Shown here piece after piece: positions 14,930-22,290 of a stretch of 64,000 nt of DNA. Position 1 is the first letter of the stretch, and the number at the start of each line of letters is the position of its first letter. The notes below the pieces were generated by a model, which made no database searches, had not been told where the DNA came from, and worked only from the letters and a program-made list of their open reading frames with translations. The stretch comes from Citricoccus sp. K5 (GTDB lineage: Bacteria > Actinomycetota > Actinomycetes > Actinomycetales > Micrococcaceae): NCBI RefSeq assembly GCF_902506195.1, contig NZ_LR732817.1:1068909-1132908 (forward strand), given 5' to 3'. A program made the translations under genes and the position numbers.

Positions 14930-15148
14930 TCACTTCTTGCCGGGATGGGCTATCGCGACGGTCATCACGACGATGGGCACCCCGCACGCGGCGATCGTGC
15001 CGACCCACACGGGCAGGCCGAGTACGTCAGCACCAAACAGTGCGAGGCAAACCCAGCCGACGACGGCTGCTGTAATAGCCAGTGCGATACCGACGATGGC
15101 CAGGGCGTCCCGGTAGTGCTGGGGAATCAGGTGGCGGCCACTACTCAC
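14930..15148 (-). CDS. Two-helix membrane protein (phage)
   Basis: A 72-residue protein with two hydrophobic spans (about 16-38 and 48-66) and a basic tail. The GTG start overlaps the previous stop as GTGA. Confidence 0.62.
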   Translation of the reverse strand: MSSGRHLIPQHYRDALAIVGIALAITAAVVGWVCLALFGADVLGLPVWVGTIAACGVPIVVMTVAIAHPGKK

Positions 15149-15381
15149 GCCGCCACCTGCTCTCGTTCGATGTTGCGGATTGCGTCCCGGGCCGTGGTGT
15201 CCGTGATGATGCCGAGGATGCGGAGCGCTTCGTACCAGCCGAGATCCCGGCGCTGGGCGGCTCGCTGCATCTTGCCGGCGATGTAGTGGGCGTATGAGTG
15301 GAGCATGGTCGGGTCCGAGTCGGTGAGCTTCGCGGTGATCTCGTGCCGCTTCATGTTTCGGATGCTGGTGTTTTCGGGCAT
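15145..15381 (-). CDS. Phage protein, unknown function
   Basis: A 78-residue basic protein with AAGGAT before the ATG at 15381. The 91 bp to the upstream gene hold no obvious gene. Confidence 0.6.
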   Translation of the reverse strand: MPENTSIRNMKRHEITAKLTDSDPTMLHSYAHYIAGKMQRAAQRRDLGWYEALRILGIITDTTARDAIRNIEREQVAA

Positions 15382-15472
15382 GACGAATCCTTGGGTGTCT
15401 GCGCTCGGCACATGGGCCAGAGACGGTTTTAGGGTGCGGCCGGCTAGGGCCAGTGGTGCGGGGAGTGGGGCG

Positions 15473-15706
15473 TTAGGCGGCGCGGCGTTCGAGCGCCTCC
15501 CGGATCCGGTCGGACCGGCGGCGGCGGGACGTGCCCACTGCGACCTGATGCCGAATGATGTCCTGCTGTTCGGGGGAGAACCGGATCAGTCGCCCGATGC
15601 GGTCAGCCGGCCATTCGCCGGATGCAACTTTTGCACGCACGGTCTTATCGCTGATCCGATACTGGGCGGACATGTCAGCTACGGCGAACCAGCTTTCGGC
15701 ACTCAT
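15473..15706 (-). CDS. Excisionase/MerR-like DNA-binding protein
   Basis: A 77-residue protein whose core (AVADMSAQYRISDKTVRAKVASGEWPADRIGRLIRFSPEQ) is a helix-turn-helix of the excisionase type. It is the second gene of the leftward operon and is coupled to the Cro-like gene by ATGA. A role as recombination directionality factor is plausible because of its position near attR, but not shown. Confidence 0.78.
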   Translation of the reverse strand: MSAESWFAVADMSAQYRISDKTVRAKVASGEWPADRIGRLIRFSPEQQDIIRHQVAVGTSRRRRSDRIREALERRAA

Positions 15707-16068
15707 GCTGCTACCCGCTGACGGGTCATGCGTGCATCGTTCTTCACGAGGAGCGCAGCAACGCGCTCGTCATCGAACTTGTCGAACAATTCGCGTGGAC
15801 GACGGTCGAGCCAATGGGCAATGTGCGCGCCGAGGTCTTCTGAGATGTTCTTCAGCTTCCCGGTCTCGATGGCGCTAATGGCTGCCTGACTGCACTTGGC
15901 GAGGGTTGCTAGCTGTCGCTGATTCAAACCCTTCTCCTGCCGCAGTTCCTTGATGAGTTGTGCATCTTTTACCTGCACGTACACCTCCTGGCGGATGCGT
16001 TGCTTGGGGCGGGACCATCTTCGGCGGGGTGCCTGTACGGCCGATCCGCTGTACGTGTAACTCATCAT
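15703..16068 (-). CDS. Cro-like XRE-family regulator
   Basis: A 121-residue protein with a Cro/CI helix-turn-helix (LIKELRQEKGLNQRQLATLAKCSQAAISAIETGKLK). As first gene of the leftward operon, divergent from the putative repressor, it fits a Cro-type early regulator. Two starts are possible: ATG 16068 (AAAGGAAGG, preferred) and GTG 15978 with AGGAGG 5 nt upstream, which would remove the basic N-terminal arm. Confidence 0.82.
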   Translation of the reverse strand: MMSYTYSGSAVQAPRRRWSRPKQRIRQEVYVQVKDAQLIKELRQEKGLNQRQLATLAKCSQAAISAIETGKLKNISEDLGAHIAHWLDRRPRELFDKFDDERVAALLVKNDARMTRQRVAA

Positions 16069-16114
16069 GCCTTCCTTTCGTCGCTGTGACAAGTAAAGCA
16101 TGCATGATTCTTTG

Positions 16115-16210
16115 CTAGTGGTCAAGCCCGCATCTCGTATCGCCTTGTGAATGCCGGGTTGTAGGGTTCCTAGTTGTATTGCTGATACGGACACCCGCTG
16201 TGACCACTAG
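16115..16210. promoter_or_regulatory. Divergent immunity region with paired operator-like sites
   Basis: CTAGTGGTCA at 16115-16124 and its exact inverse TGACCACTAG at 16201-16210 lie in the region between the Cro-like and repressor genes. Read leftward, the first copy contains a -35-like TTGACC (16123-16118) followed after 17 nt by CATGCT, so a bound repressor would cover the early promoter. The second copy lies 24 bp before the repressor start, suited to autoregulation. Confidence 0.65.
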
Positions 16211-16234
16211 AAACACATCTCCGAGAGTGAAGCC

Positions 16235-16774
16235 ATGAGCACGAGCCACCCGAAGACATTGCGTGACATCGCACTGATCGCCAAAGACAAGCACGATGGT
16301 GCAAGCGGTTATGAGATGCAGCGCATTGCTGAGCGGGACGGCTACCGGATCACCTTCACGACTTTCAACAAGATCGTTGCTGGCACTTATGTGTCCCGAG
16401 CGACCCGCAAGACGTTGGAAGCGCTGGCGCATCTATCGGGCATCCCGATTGATCACGTCTACGAGGTGGCCGGCCAGCGGCATGTGACTGATCGGTTCGC
16501 CGATCAACTACCGCCCGATGTCGATCTACTGACTGAAGACCAGCGCAACGCTGTCATCACAGTGACTCGTGCCTTCTTGAAAGCTAATCGCGAACTCGAA
16601 GGACTCCGAAGTGAACCCGAACAGCAAGACACGCAACTTCATTCCGACCGACACCTCCACGCGGTGGAGGATGCTGACGGCCAAGATGTTGGCGAAGAAC
16701 AGAAGATAGAGCGGGCCGCGCATACTAATTACGATCCGGAGATTGGCCCGGAAGACACGCCGAACGAGGTCTAA
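16235..16774 (+). CDS. Probable phage immunity repressor
   Basis: A 179-residue protein. The N-terminal half (EMQRIAERDGYRITFTTFNKIVAGTYVSRATRKTLEALAHLSGIP) is a helix-turn-helix of the actinophage repressor type; the C-terminal part is acidic and probably disordered. It is transcribed away from the early operon and followed 22 bp later by an ImmA/IrrE protease, as in other lysogeny modules. It would silence the leftward operon through the sites at 16115-16210. Confidence 0.8.
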   Translation: MSTSHPKTLRDIALIAKDKHDGASGYEMQRIAERDGYRITFTTFNKIVAGTYVSRATRKTLEALAHLSGIPIDHVYEVAGQRHVTDRFADQLPPDVDLLTEDQRNAVITVTRAFLKANRELEGLRSEPEQQDTQLHSDRHLHAVEDADGQDVGEEQKIERAAHTNYDPEIGPEDTPNEV

Positions 16775-16796
16775 CGTGTCCTAGTCCATTCCTACA

Positions 16797-17174
16797 GTGA
16801 TGGGCATGGATTTGGACGCAGTTGCCGAACATCTCGGCGTAGAGGTGACATACGGTTGCCCGGAGGTGGGGCACTGGGGTGACTACGACGCCCTGGCCCA
16901 CCGCATTACGTTGCTCCCTCGGCTCGGGGCGGCGCAGCACCGATCAACCTACAGTCATGAACTCGGACACTCTCTATACCGGCACGAAAGGTCTACGGCA
17001 CGTGCTGAGCGTGAGGCCAGCCATGCAGCACACTGGCTCACCATTCCACTCTGCGGCTTCCTGAGAGCCGTTCAGGAGAATGACAGCATGCAGGCAGTCG
17101 CCCATGATCTCGGAGTCATGCCGGCCGATGTGAAGGCCTATGCGCGGCGCTTCGAGGTGCTTCATGGTTGTTGA
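16797..17174 (+). CDS. ImmA/IrrE-family metallopeptidase
   Basis: A 125-residue protein with zinc motif HELGH at residues 54-58 and a downstream Glu in AEREASHAAHW. ImmA-type proteases cleave phage or ICE repressors to trigger induction, here presumably the product of the gene upstream. The start is GTG 16797 or ATG 16800/16806; no clear ribosome site is present, so coupling to the repressor is likely. Its 3' end overlaps the DUF3263 gene by 11 bp. Confidence 0.85.
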   Translation: MMGMDLDAVAEHLGVEVTYGCPEVGHWGDYDALAHRITLLPRLGAAQHRSTYSHELGHSLYRHERSTARAEREASHAAHWLTIPLCGFLRAVQENDSMQAVAHDLGVMPADVKAYARRFEVLHGC

Positions 17175-17388
17175 TTTGGACCGGGCGGTGATCGACTTTG
17201 CCGGCCGCACGTACCGCCACAGGGGAGCACAGATGGACGCTGTGAAGTCCGAGTTGGGCATGAGCTATACGACGTACCTACTGCACCTCTCCCGACTCAT
17301 TGGAGAGCGTGACGCTTGGGAGTACGCGCCCGCTCTCATGGGGCGACTTTCCAGGCGGCTAACGACTCGTCACAGAGCCACCCTGTAG
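17164..17388 (+). CDS. DUF3263-family protein
   Basis: A 74-residue protein (AVIDFAGRTYRHRGAQMDAVKSELGMSYTTYLLHLSRLI) matching the DUF3263 family of small actinobacterial helix-turn-helix-like proteins. GAGGTG lies 5 nt before the ATG at 17164, preferred over 17140. It ends the immunity operon at a strong terminator. Confidence 0.75.
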   Translation: MVVDLDRAVIDFAGRTYRHRGAQMDAVKSELGMSYTTYLLHLSRLIGERDAWEYAPALMGRLSRRLTTRHRATL

Positions 17389-17398
17389 ACACAGAAAC

Positions 17399-17434
17399 GC
17401 CCCGGCCCATCCGTGATGGATGAACCGGGGCTTT
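17399..17434 (+). terminator. Intrinsic terminator of the immunity operon
   Basis: GCCCCGG / CCGGGGC with an inner CATCC / GGATG stem, followed by TTTGTGCTTT. Confidence 0.85.
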
Positions 17435-17451
17435 GTGCTTTCGGCCTGTTC

Positions 17452-17482
17452 CCCTTGGGAACAACTACCGGGTTCCCAAGGG
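17452..17482. repeat. Perfect 11-bp inverted repeat near attR
   Basis: CCCTTGGGAAC and GTTCCCAAGGG flank a 9-nt spacer. There is no T-run. It lies between the last phage terminator and the tRNA remnant, so it may bind the integrase or excision factor. The stretch 17389-17788 holds no gene: it contains this repeat, two terminators, the tRNA remnant and an imperfect 16-bp direct repeat (17629-17644 and 17652-17667). Confidence 0.5.
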
Positions 17483-17598
17483 TCATTCCGGGACATTCAG
17501 GGCACTGCGCAGGCTGACCGAAATTGAGCCTCCATGCCCCATTTAGCCCCGGAATCTCGCGGAAGTTAGTACCGGGCAAGCCACCTATAGGAAGATGA

Positions 17599-17620
17599 TT
17601 CGAGTCCCTCTGGGCCCACC
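17599..17620 (+). other. tRNA 3'-end remnant, probable attR core
   Basis: TTCGAGT (T-loop), CCCTC (T-stem 3' half), TGGGCCC (acceptor 3' half), A and CC form the 3' end of a tRNA. The bases just upstream (GATGA) cannot pair with CCCTC as a T-stem should, so the tRNA body is missing. This is what remains at the distal end when a phage integrates into a tRNA gene. The intact tRNA should start with GGGCCCA and lie at attL, left of the window. Confidence 0.72.
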
Positions 17621-17674
17621 GTTGTGATGAGTCGAGACATGGGTTTCACCTGAGTCGCGTCATGGGTGACAGTT

Positions 17675-17709
17675 GAACGGGAGTCCTGCCATCGGCCGGG
17701 CTCCCGTTC
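17675..17709 (+). terminator. Terminator-like hairpin downstream of attR
   Basis: GAACGGGAG / CTCCCGTTC stem followed by TTCGCTTC. It probably ended the original tRNA transcript before integration. Confidence 0.6.
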
Positions 17710-17788
17710 TTCGCTTCTCCAATGGACAGCCATGACGCATGACCGATGGCACTGGTCCCGGCTCGGGGCCGTCGACTGTGCTGGGTGA

Positions 17789-18304
17789 GACCAGGCCTAC
17801 TCTCCGGTGCGGCACCCGGTCAGCGCACTCGCCCTGGAACCCCGCGGTTGGATCCAGACCCCCAACTTCGTTCTCTGTGGGGCTGCGGTCGCCGTGGGAG
17901 GCGTGGGGATGGCCGTCTCTGGCGTTTCCCCGGTCCTGGGAATCGTGCTGGCCATCGTGGGGGTGGGCCTGCTCCTTTCCGGGGCCTTCCGGATGGACCC
18001 GGTCCGGAGCTATCCGCCAGGCACCCCGGAAGGCGACCCTCCGGCCACGAGCATCTGGCACCGACTCCACGATGCCGTCGGGATGATCCTGTTCCTCGCC
18101 CTCCCGGCGGCGGCCGTCCTCGCCCTGATTGCGTTGCCGGAGCTGGGCTGGAAGATCGTCTCCGGCGTCGTGGCCCTCTGGCTGATCCGCACCGTCGTGG
18201 CTTTCGGGGTCGCCTGGAAGAACGATTCACCACGGACAGGTCTCGTCCAACGGTCGTTCCTTGTCCCGGGGTTGCTCTGGACGGGCGTCGTGATCGGTCT
18301 GTAG
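17789..18304 (+). pseudogene. N-terminally truncated DUF998 membrane protein
   Basis: The frame encodes a DUF998-like membrane protein from its conserved GWIQTPNFVL segment through DPVRSYPPGTPEG and HRLHDAVG to four or five membrane helices. Family members normally begin with one more helix. Here similarity seems to reach upstream of the first possible start (GTG 17807) to an in-frame TGA at 17786, so the first helix is missing. It sits 170 bp from attR. It might still be expressed from GTG 17807 (165 residues), but a decayed gene is more likely. Confidence 0.55.
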
Positions 18305-18326
18305 GCCGACGGCGTTCAGGTCTGCG

Positions 18327-19523
18327 TCACCCGCGGTGGAATCCGTTCGGCCTTTTCGGCCGAAGCCTCCACAACGAGGTGACTTCCCGCGAACGGGCGG
18401 CGTGGAGAGGATCTGAGCGGTCGGCGGCTCGCTGATGGCGGGGTGTCGTGTCGAGCCGGTCGATCACCTCAAGCCCCGCCTGGTCGATGGCGTCCAGCAG
18501 CATCTGCCGACTGCGTAGTCCGAGGACTTCGGCCAGGTCCGAGAGGATCAACCAGGCCTCGCCGTCATCCGTGAGGTGGTGCGGTAGTCCGCCCAGAAAC
18601 TGCAGCAGCATGGTGCTGCCGGGGTCGTATACGGCCGCGTCGAGCGTGGTCGCCGCGCTGCCCGGCAACCACGGGGGGTTGCAGACGATGAGTGGTGCCC
18701 GACCTTCCGGGAACATGCTGGACAGCTGAGCTTCGGCGGATTCCTGGAGGCCGAGCCGCGTGAAGTTCTCGTTCGCGCAGTCCACCGCACGCTGGTGGAT
18801 ATCGGTCCCCACCACCTTCTTCACGCCACGGTGCACGAGCACGGCGGCCAGTAGTCCCGTGCCGGTGCCCACATCGAACGCGAGCTCCGGGTTGCCCAGC
18901 GGTGCCTGGGCCACCAGGTCGACATATTCGTGGCGGGTGGGCAGGAACGTGCCGTAGTGAGGATGGATCCTCCCGTTCACGGCGGGGATGTCGATGCCGG
19001 TCAGGTACCACTGGTAGGCGCTCAGCACGCCGGTCAGCTCCTGCAGACTTACCACTGCGGACCCCTCGCCGAAGCCGAGTTGGTTCGCGTAGGCGAATTC
19101 GACCGCGGGGCCGACCTGAGGGGCACGGGGCAGGGGCACCTGGGCCGCCCCTCCCGGTGTGTCGAATGTGAGCGGCACCAGAATCAGGGACATCATCCGC
19201 GAGCGCTGGGCGCGGGCTTGGCGCAGACGATAGAAGGCGTCCGCATCGCCGAGGACCGGCCGTGGTGCCGCCTCGCCTTTTTTGCCCTTGGCCAGGCGTC
19301 GATCGATGGCGCTGAGGATCTGCTTCGCGTTGTGGAAGTCGCCCAGCCACAGCATGGCGGTTCCCTGGGCCGCGTACTTCACGGCCTGGACGGTGGTGAG
19401 CCGGTCATCGACGACCACCAGCTTCTTCGGGGCCGGCCGGCCGTTGGCAGACCACCACGTGGCGGATTCGGTCACCCCGGCCTGTTCCCAGGTCAGCAAG
19501 GGAGCGTCAGCAGTCGGTTCCAT
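18327..19523 (-). CDS. Class I SAM-dependent methyltransferase
   Basis: A 398-residue protein with an N-terminal domain of about 200 residues and a Rossmann methyltransferase core: motif I FDVGTGTGLLAAVL and motif IV NPPW. The NPPW/Y motif marks enzymes that methylate nitrogen of bases or Gln side chains, such as RlmG- or PrmC-like enzymes, so an rRNA or protein target is likely. Its ATG shares one base with the SDR stop (TGATG), so the two form one transcription unit. It converges on the DUF998 remnant. Confidence 0.82.
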   Translation of the reverse strand: MEPTADAPLLTWEQAGVTESATWWSANGRPAPKKLVVVDDRLTTVQAVKYAAQGTAMLWLGDFHNAKQILSAIDRRLAKGKKGEAAPRPVLGDADAFYRLRQARAQRSRMMSLILVPLTFDTPGGAAQVPLPRAPQVGPAVEFAYANQLGFGEGSAVVSLQELTGVLSAYQWYLTGIDIPAVNGRIHPHYGTFLPTRHEYVDLVAQAPLGNPELAFDVGTGTGLLAAVLVHRGVKKVVGTDIHQRAVDCANENFTRLGLQESAEAQLSSMFPEGRAPLIVCNPPWLPGSAATTLDAAVYDPGSTMLLQFLGGLPHHLTDDGEAWLILSDLAEVLGLRSRQMLLDAIDQAGLEVIDRLDTTPRHQRAADRSDPLHAARSREVTSLWRLRPKRPNGFHRG

Positions 19524-20455
19524 CAGGCGTCGGCCGCCGAGAGGTCGGTGCCGGTCTCCCGTACCCCGAGTGCCCAGACCGCCTCTGCCGCTGCGTCGTC
19601 GCCGGCCAGTGCGGAGGTCTGCTGGGGTTCAGGCCTGCCCCGCCACTGGCGAAAGCCGTCTGGACCGAAATAGGTCAGCGGCGGCAGACCGGTCATGGCG
19701 GCCTCGAGCACCGGCAGTGCCCCGTCAGCTGCAGACTGGCCGATCAGGCGGCAGACGCCCGTGACGGCGCGGTCGAGAACCGGCACGCCGGTGGCATTCT
19801 GGATATTGGTGACAGCCCAGCCCGGGTGGGCGAGCTGGACGTCCACGGTGCCCGGCTGGGCAGTCAAGCGGTGCTGCAGCGCGCGAGCCCAGAGCATGTC
19901 GCACAGTTTCGACTGGGCGTAGGCAGCCGCGATGCTCCAGCGGCGGTGCCGGAAGTGCGGGTCGGCGGCATCGACCTGCCCGCTCTGGTGTGCTCCGGAG
20001 CCGACGATGACCACCCGCCCACGGAGGTGCCCGGCAATCAGGTTGGTCAAGGCGAAGGGCCCCAGGAAGTTAGTGCCCAGAATCATCTCGAATCCGTCGG
20101 TGGTCTCGCGGCGACGCGGGGTGACCGCGCCGGCGTTGTTGACCAGGACGTCAATGGGCTCGTCCAGGCTGGCCGCGAAAGCGTGGACGGAGGCCAGGTC
20201 GGCCAGATCCAGGTGGCCCACCACCACCTCGGCTCCGAGCCGACGCAGTTCTCCCGCCACGGCCTGTCCCCGCCCTGCGTCCCGGACCGGAAGCAGCAGC
20301 CGCGCCCCCGCACGGGCGGCCTCGCGGGCCGCCTCCAGACCGATCCCGTTCGTCGCTCCTGTCACCAGCCACGTTCGGTCGGACTGGTCAGGCAGTTTCC
20401 AGGGGGTCGGGGCGGACGGCGAAGTGGAGGAGGGTGTGGAGCGGGAGTTGGCCAT
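19523..20455 (-). CDS. Short-chain dehydrogenase/reductase
   Basis: A 310-residue SDR with cofactor motif TGATNGIG (32-39), NNAG, a catalytic Ser (GSGAHQSG) and YAQSK. Its layout matches retinol-dehydrogenase-like SDRs, but the substrate is unknown. The ATG at 20455 has TACCGT exactly 6 nt upstream and no Shine-Dalgarno, predicting a leaderless mRNA. It is transcribed divergently from panD and leads the methyltransferase. Confidence 0.88.
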   Translation of the reverse strand: MANSRSTPSSTSPSAPTPWKLPDQSDRTWLVTGATNGIGLEAAREAARAGARLLLPVRDAGRGQAVAGELRRLGAEVVVGHLDLADLASVHAFAASLDEPIDVLVNNAGAVTPRRRETTDGFEMILGTNFLGPFALTNLIAGHLRGRVVIVGSGAHQSGQVDAADPHFRHRRWSIAAAYAQSKLCDMLWARALQHRLTAQPGTVDVQLAHPGWAVTNIQNATGVPVLDRAVTGVCRLIGQSAADGALPVLEAAMTGLPPLTYFGPDGFRQWRGRPEPQQTSALAGDDAAAEAVWALGVRETGTDLSAADA

Positions 20456-20632
20456 AGTCACACGGTACCGGCGGCCCGCAGCGTCGCCCGGGGGTGCTTG
20501 GGGGCCCGGGACCCTGGCTGCGAGGGTGACGAGCAGGTTAGTATGGGGGGTTGCTTCCGGAATATGGGAAGCCCCCTGACCGTTGAAGAATGCACTACGG
20601 GAAGTCCAGTCATCTGAAGGGATGCACGCCAC

Positions 20633-21055
20633 ATGGCCATGACCCGCACCATGTTCAAGTCCAAGATCCACCGTGCCACCGTGACCCACGCCGACCTGCA
20701 CTACGTCGGCTCCGTGACCGTGGACCAGGACCTGCTCGATGCCGCGGACATCCTCCCAGGCGAACTCGTGGCCATCGTGGACGTGACCAACGGAGCACGG
20801 CTGGAGACTTACACCATCGCCGGTGAACGCGGATCCGGGGTACTCGGTATCAACGGCGCCGCGGCGCACCTGGTGGACGTGGGGGACACCGTCATCCTCA
20901 TCACCTATGCGCAGATGGAAGCCGCCGAGGCCCGGTCCTTCGTGCCGACCGTCGTCCACGTGGACACGGACAACCGGATCGTGGACCTCGGGACCGACCC
21001 GTCCGAGGCCCTGGCCGAGGACCTGCAGCGTCCGCCCTATGCCGTGGCACTCTGA
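20633..21055 (+). CDS. panD: Aspartate 1-decarboxylase precursor
   Basis: A 140-residue pyruvoyl enzyme that makes beta-alanine for pantothenate. The self-processing site is G26-S27 in HYVGSVTVD. Conserved [12 protein letters not shown] and NGAAAH segments are present. Alternative start at 20639 (MTRTMF), closer to family starts. A strong hairpin follows. Confidence 0.96.
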   Translation: MAMTRTMFKSKIHRATVTHADLHYVGSVTVDQDLLDAADILPGELVAIVDVTNGARLETYTIAGERGSGVLGINGAAAHLVDVGDTVILITYAQMEAAEARSFVPTVVHVDTDNRIVDLGTDPSEALAEDLQRPPYAVAL

Positions 21056-21079
21056 CACCCTGACCCCAGACGTACTGAT

Positions 21080-21114
21080 GGCCGGCCGCAGCACGCGGCC
21101 GGCCGTCGTCGTTT
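21080..21114 (+). terminator. Terminator after panD
   Basis: A 10-bp perfect stem (GGCCGGCCGC / GCGGCCGGCC) followed by GTCGTCGTTTT. Its arm GGCCGGCC-GTCGTCGT recurs in other terminators here (23795-23840, 35963-36013). Confidence 0.8.
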
Positions 21115-21227
21115 TCGGGACTGTTCACGGCCTGTTCACCCGGGGGCCGGCACAGGAGGTCGTGGTCCGTCACGCGTCCGTCCGATGATGGAGAATGAAA
21201 TCCCAGCCCGGTGTAGAAGGAGACCAC

Positions 21228-22139
21228 ATGCTGTTGAACCCTGATGCCCCGCGGGAGAACCTGCGCGAGTTCATCGACAAGTTGCGCAACGGCGGATACA
21301 CCGTCTCCGACGGCCACACCCCGGATCCGGACCTGATCGATCCCCAGGGCCGGGCCGTGGAGACCTGGCAGGAGGACTACCCCTACGAGTCACGGCTGTC
21401 CCGTGAGGAGTACGAGCTCGAGAAGTACAAGCTGCAGATCGAACTGCTGAAGCTGCAGTACTGGGGCGAGGACACGGACCAGCGGCACATCATCGTCTTC
21501 GAGGGCCGGGACGCCGCCGGCAAGGGCGGCACCATCAAGCGGTTCACCGAGCATCTGAACCCGCGCACCGCTCGCGTGGTGGCGCTGAACAAGCCCTCGG
21601 ACCGGGAACAGGGCCAGTGGTACTTCCAGCGGTACATCAACTACTTCCCGACCGAGGGCGAGATCGTGCTCTTCGACCGCTCCTGGTACAACCGTGCCGG
21701 GGTGGAGCGGGTCATGGGGTTCAGTTCGGATGAGCAGTACACCACCTTCATGAACCAGGTGCCGCTGTTCGAGAAGATGCTCGTGGATGACGGGATCCAC
21801 CTCACCAAATTCTGGTTCTCCGTGACGCAGTCCGAACAGCGCACGCGCTTCGCCATCCGGCAGATCGATCCGGTGCGCCAGTGGAAGCTCTCCCCGATGG
21901 ACCTGGAGTCACTGGACCGTTGGGAGGACTACACGGCCGCCAAGGAGGCCATGTTCCTCCATACGGACACCGACCACGCGCCGTGGACCACCATCCGCTC
22001 CAATGACAAGAAGCGGGCCCGGCTCAACGCCATGCGGTACTTCCTGACCCAGTTCGAGTACGACGGCAAGGACCACGAGGTCATCGGCATCCCGGACCCG
22101 CTGATCGTCCGCCGTGGACGCGACGCCGTCGGGGACTGA
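21228..22139 (+). CDS. ppk2: Polyphosphate kinase 2
   Basis: A 303-residue single-domain PPK2: Walker A GRDAAGKGG near residue 90, then FDRSWYNRAGVERVMGF (lid and Walker B region). It transfers phosphate between polyphosphate and nucleotides. The start at 21228 has GAAGGAGA upstream; the frame open from 21195 lacks a site. Confidence 0.95.
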   Translation: MLLNPDAPRENLREFIDKLRNGGYTVSDGHTPDPDLIDPQGRAVETWQEDYPYESRLSREEYELEKYKLQIELLKLQYWGEDTDQRHIIVFEGRDAAGKGGTIKRFTEHLNPRTARVVALNKPSDREQGQWYFQRYINYFPTEGEIVLFDRSWYNRAGVERVMGFSSDEQYTTFMNQVPLFEKMLVDDGIHLTKFWFSVTQSEQRTRFAIRQIDPVRQWKLSPMDLESLDRWEDYTAAKEAMFLHTDTDHAPWTTIRSNDKKRARLNAMRYFLTQFEYDGKDHEVIGIPDPLIVRRGRDAVGD

Positions 22140-22290
22140 TCCTGAGCCAGCCGACCCCGCACTGGGCGCACCCCGGATCGGCGAGGGGTGGGGCCTGCAA
22201 CCGCGTAGGCTGGAGCACGGCCGCACCCCTTCACGGGCGGCGGCCCATCCCCTGTTGGTAGCAGCACCGAGCGTGCTGGGAAGGAATGGC

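Larger units (their letters stand above)
1..17620. mobile_element. Right-hand part of an integrated temperate phage
   Basis: Contiguous phage-type genes run leftward from about 16.07 kb to the window edge: HNH nuclease, DnaB, replication initiator, RusA, dUTPase, SSB, YqaJ exonuclease and dozens of tiny overlapping genes. A rightward immunity module (repressor, ImmA/IrrE, DUF3263) follows, and the element ends at a tRNA 3'-end remnant at 17599-17620. Base composition is visibly less GC-rich than the chromosomal genes to the right, and strong Shine-Dalgarno sites replace the leaderless starts seen in the host. The left end, structural genes, integrase and attL are outside the window or missing. 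No integrase gene is visible here. Confidence 0.95.

Noticed and set aside
16235-17388. Looked for an integrase gene near attR
   Set aside because: None of the three rightward genes has tyrosine or serine recombinase motifs. The integrase must be left of the window or absent.
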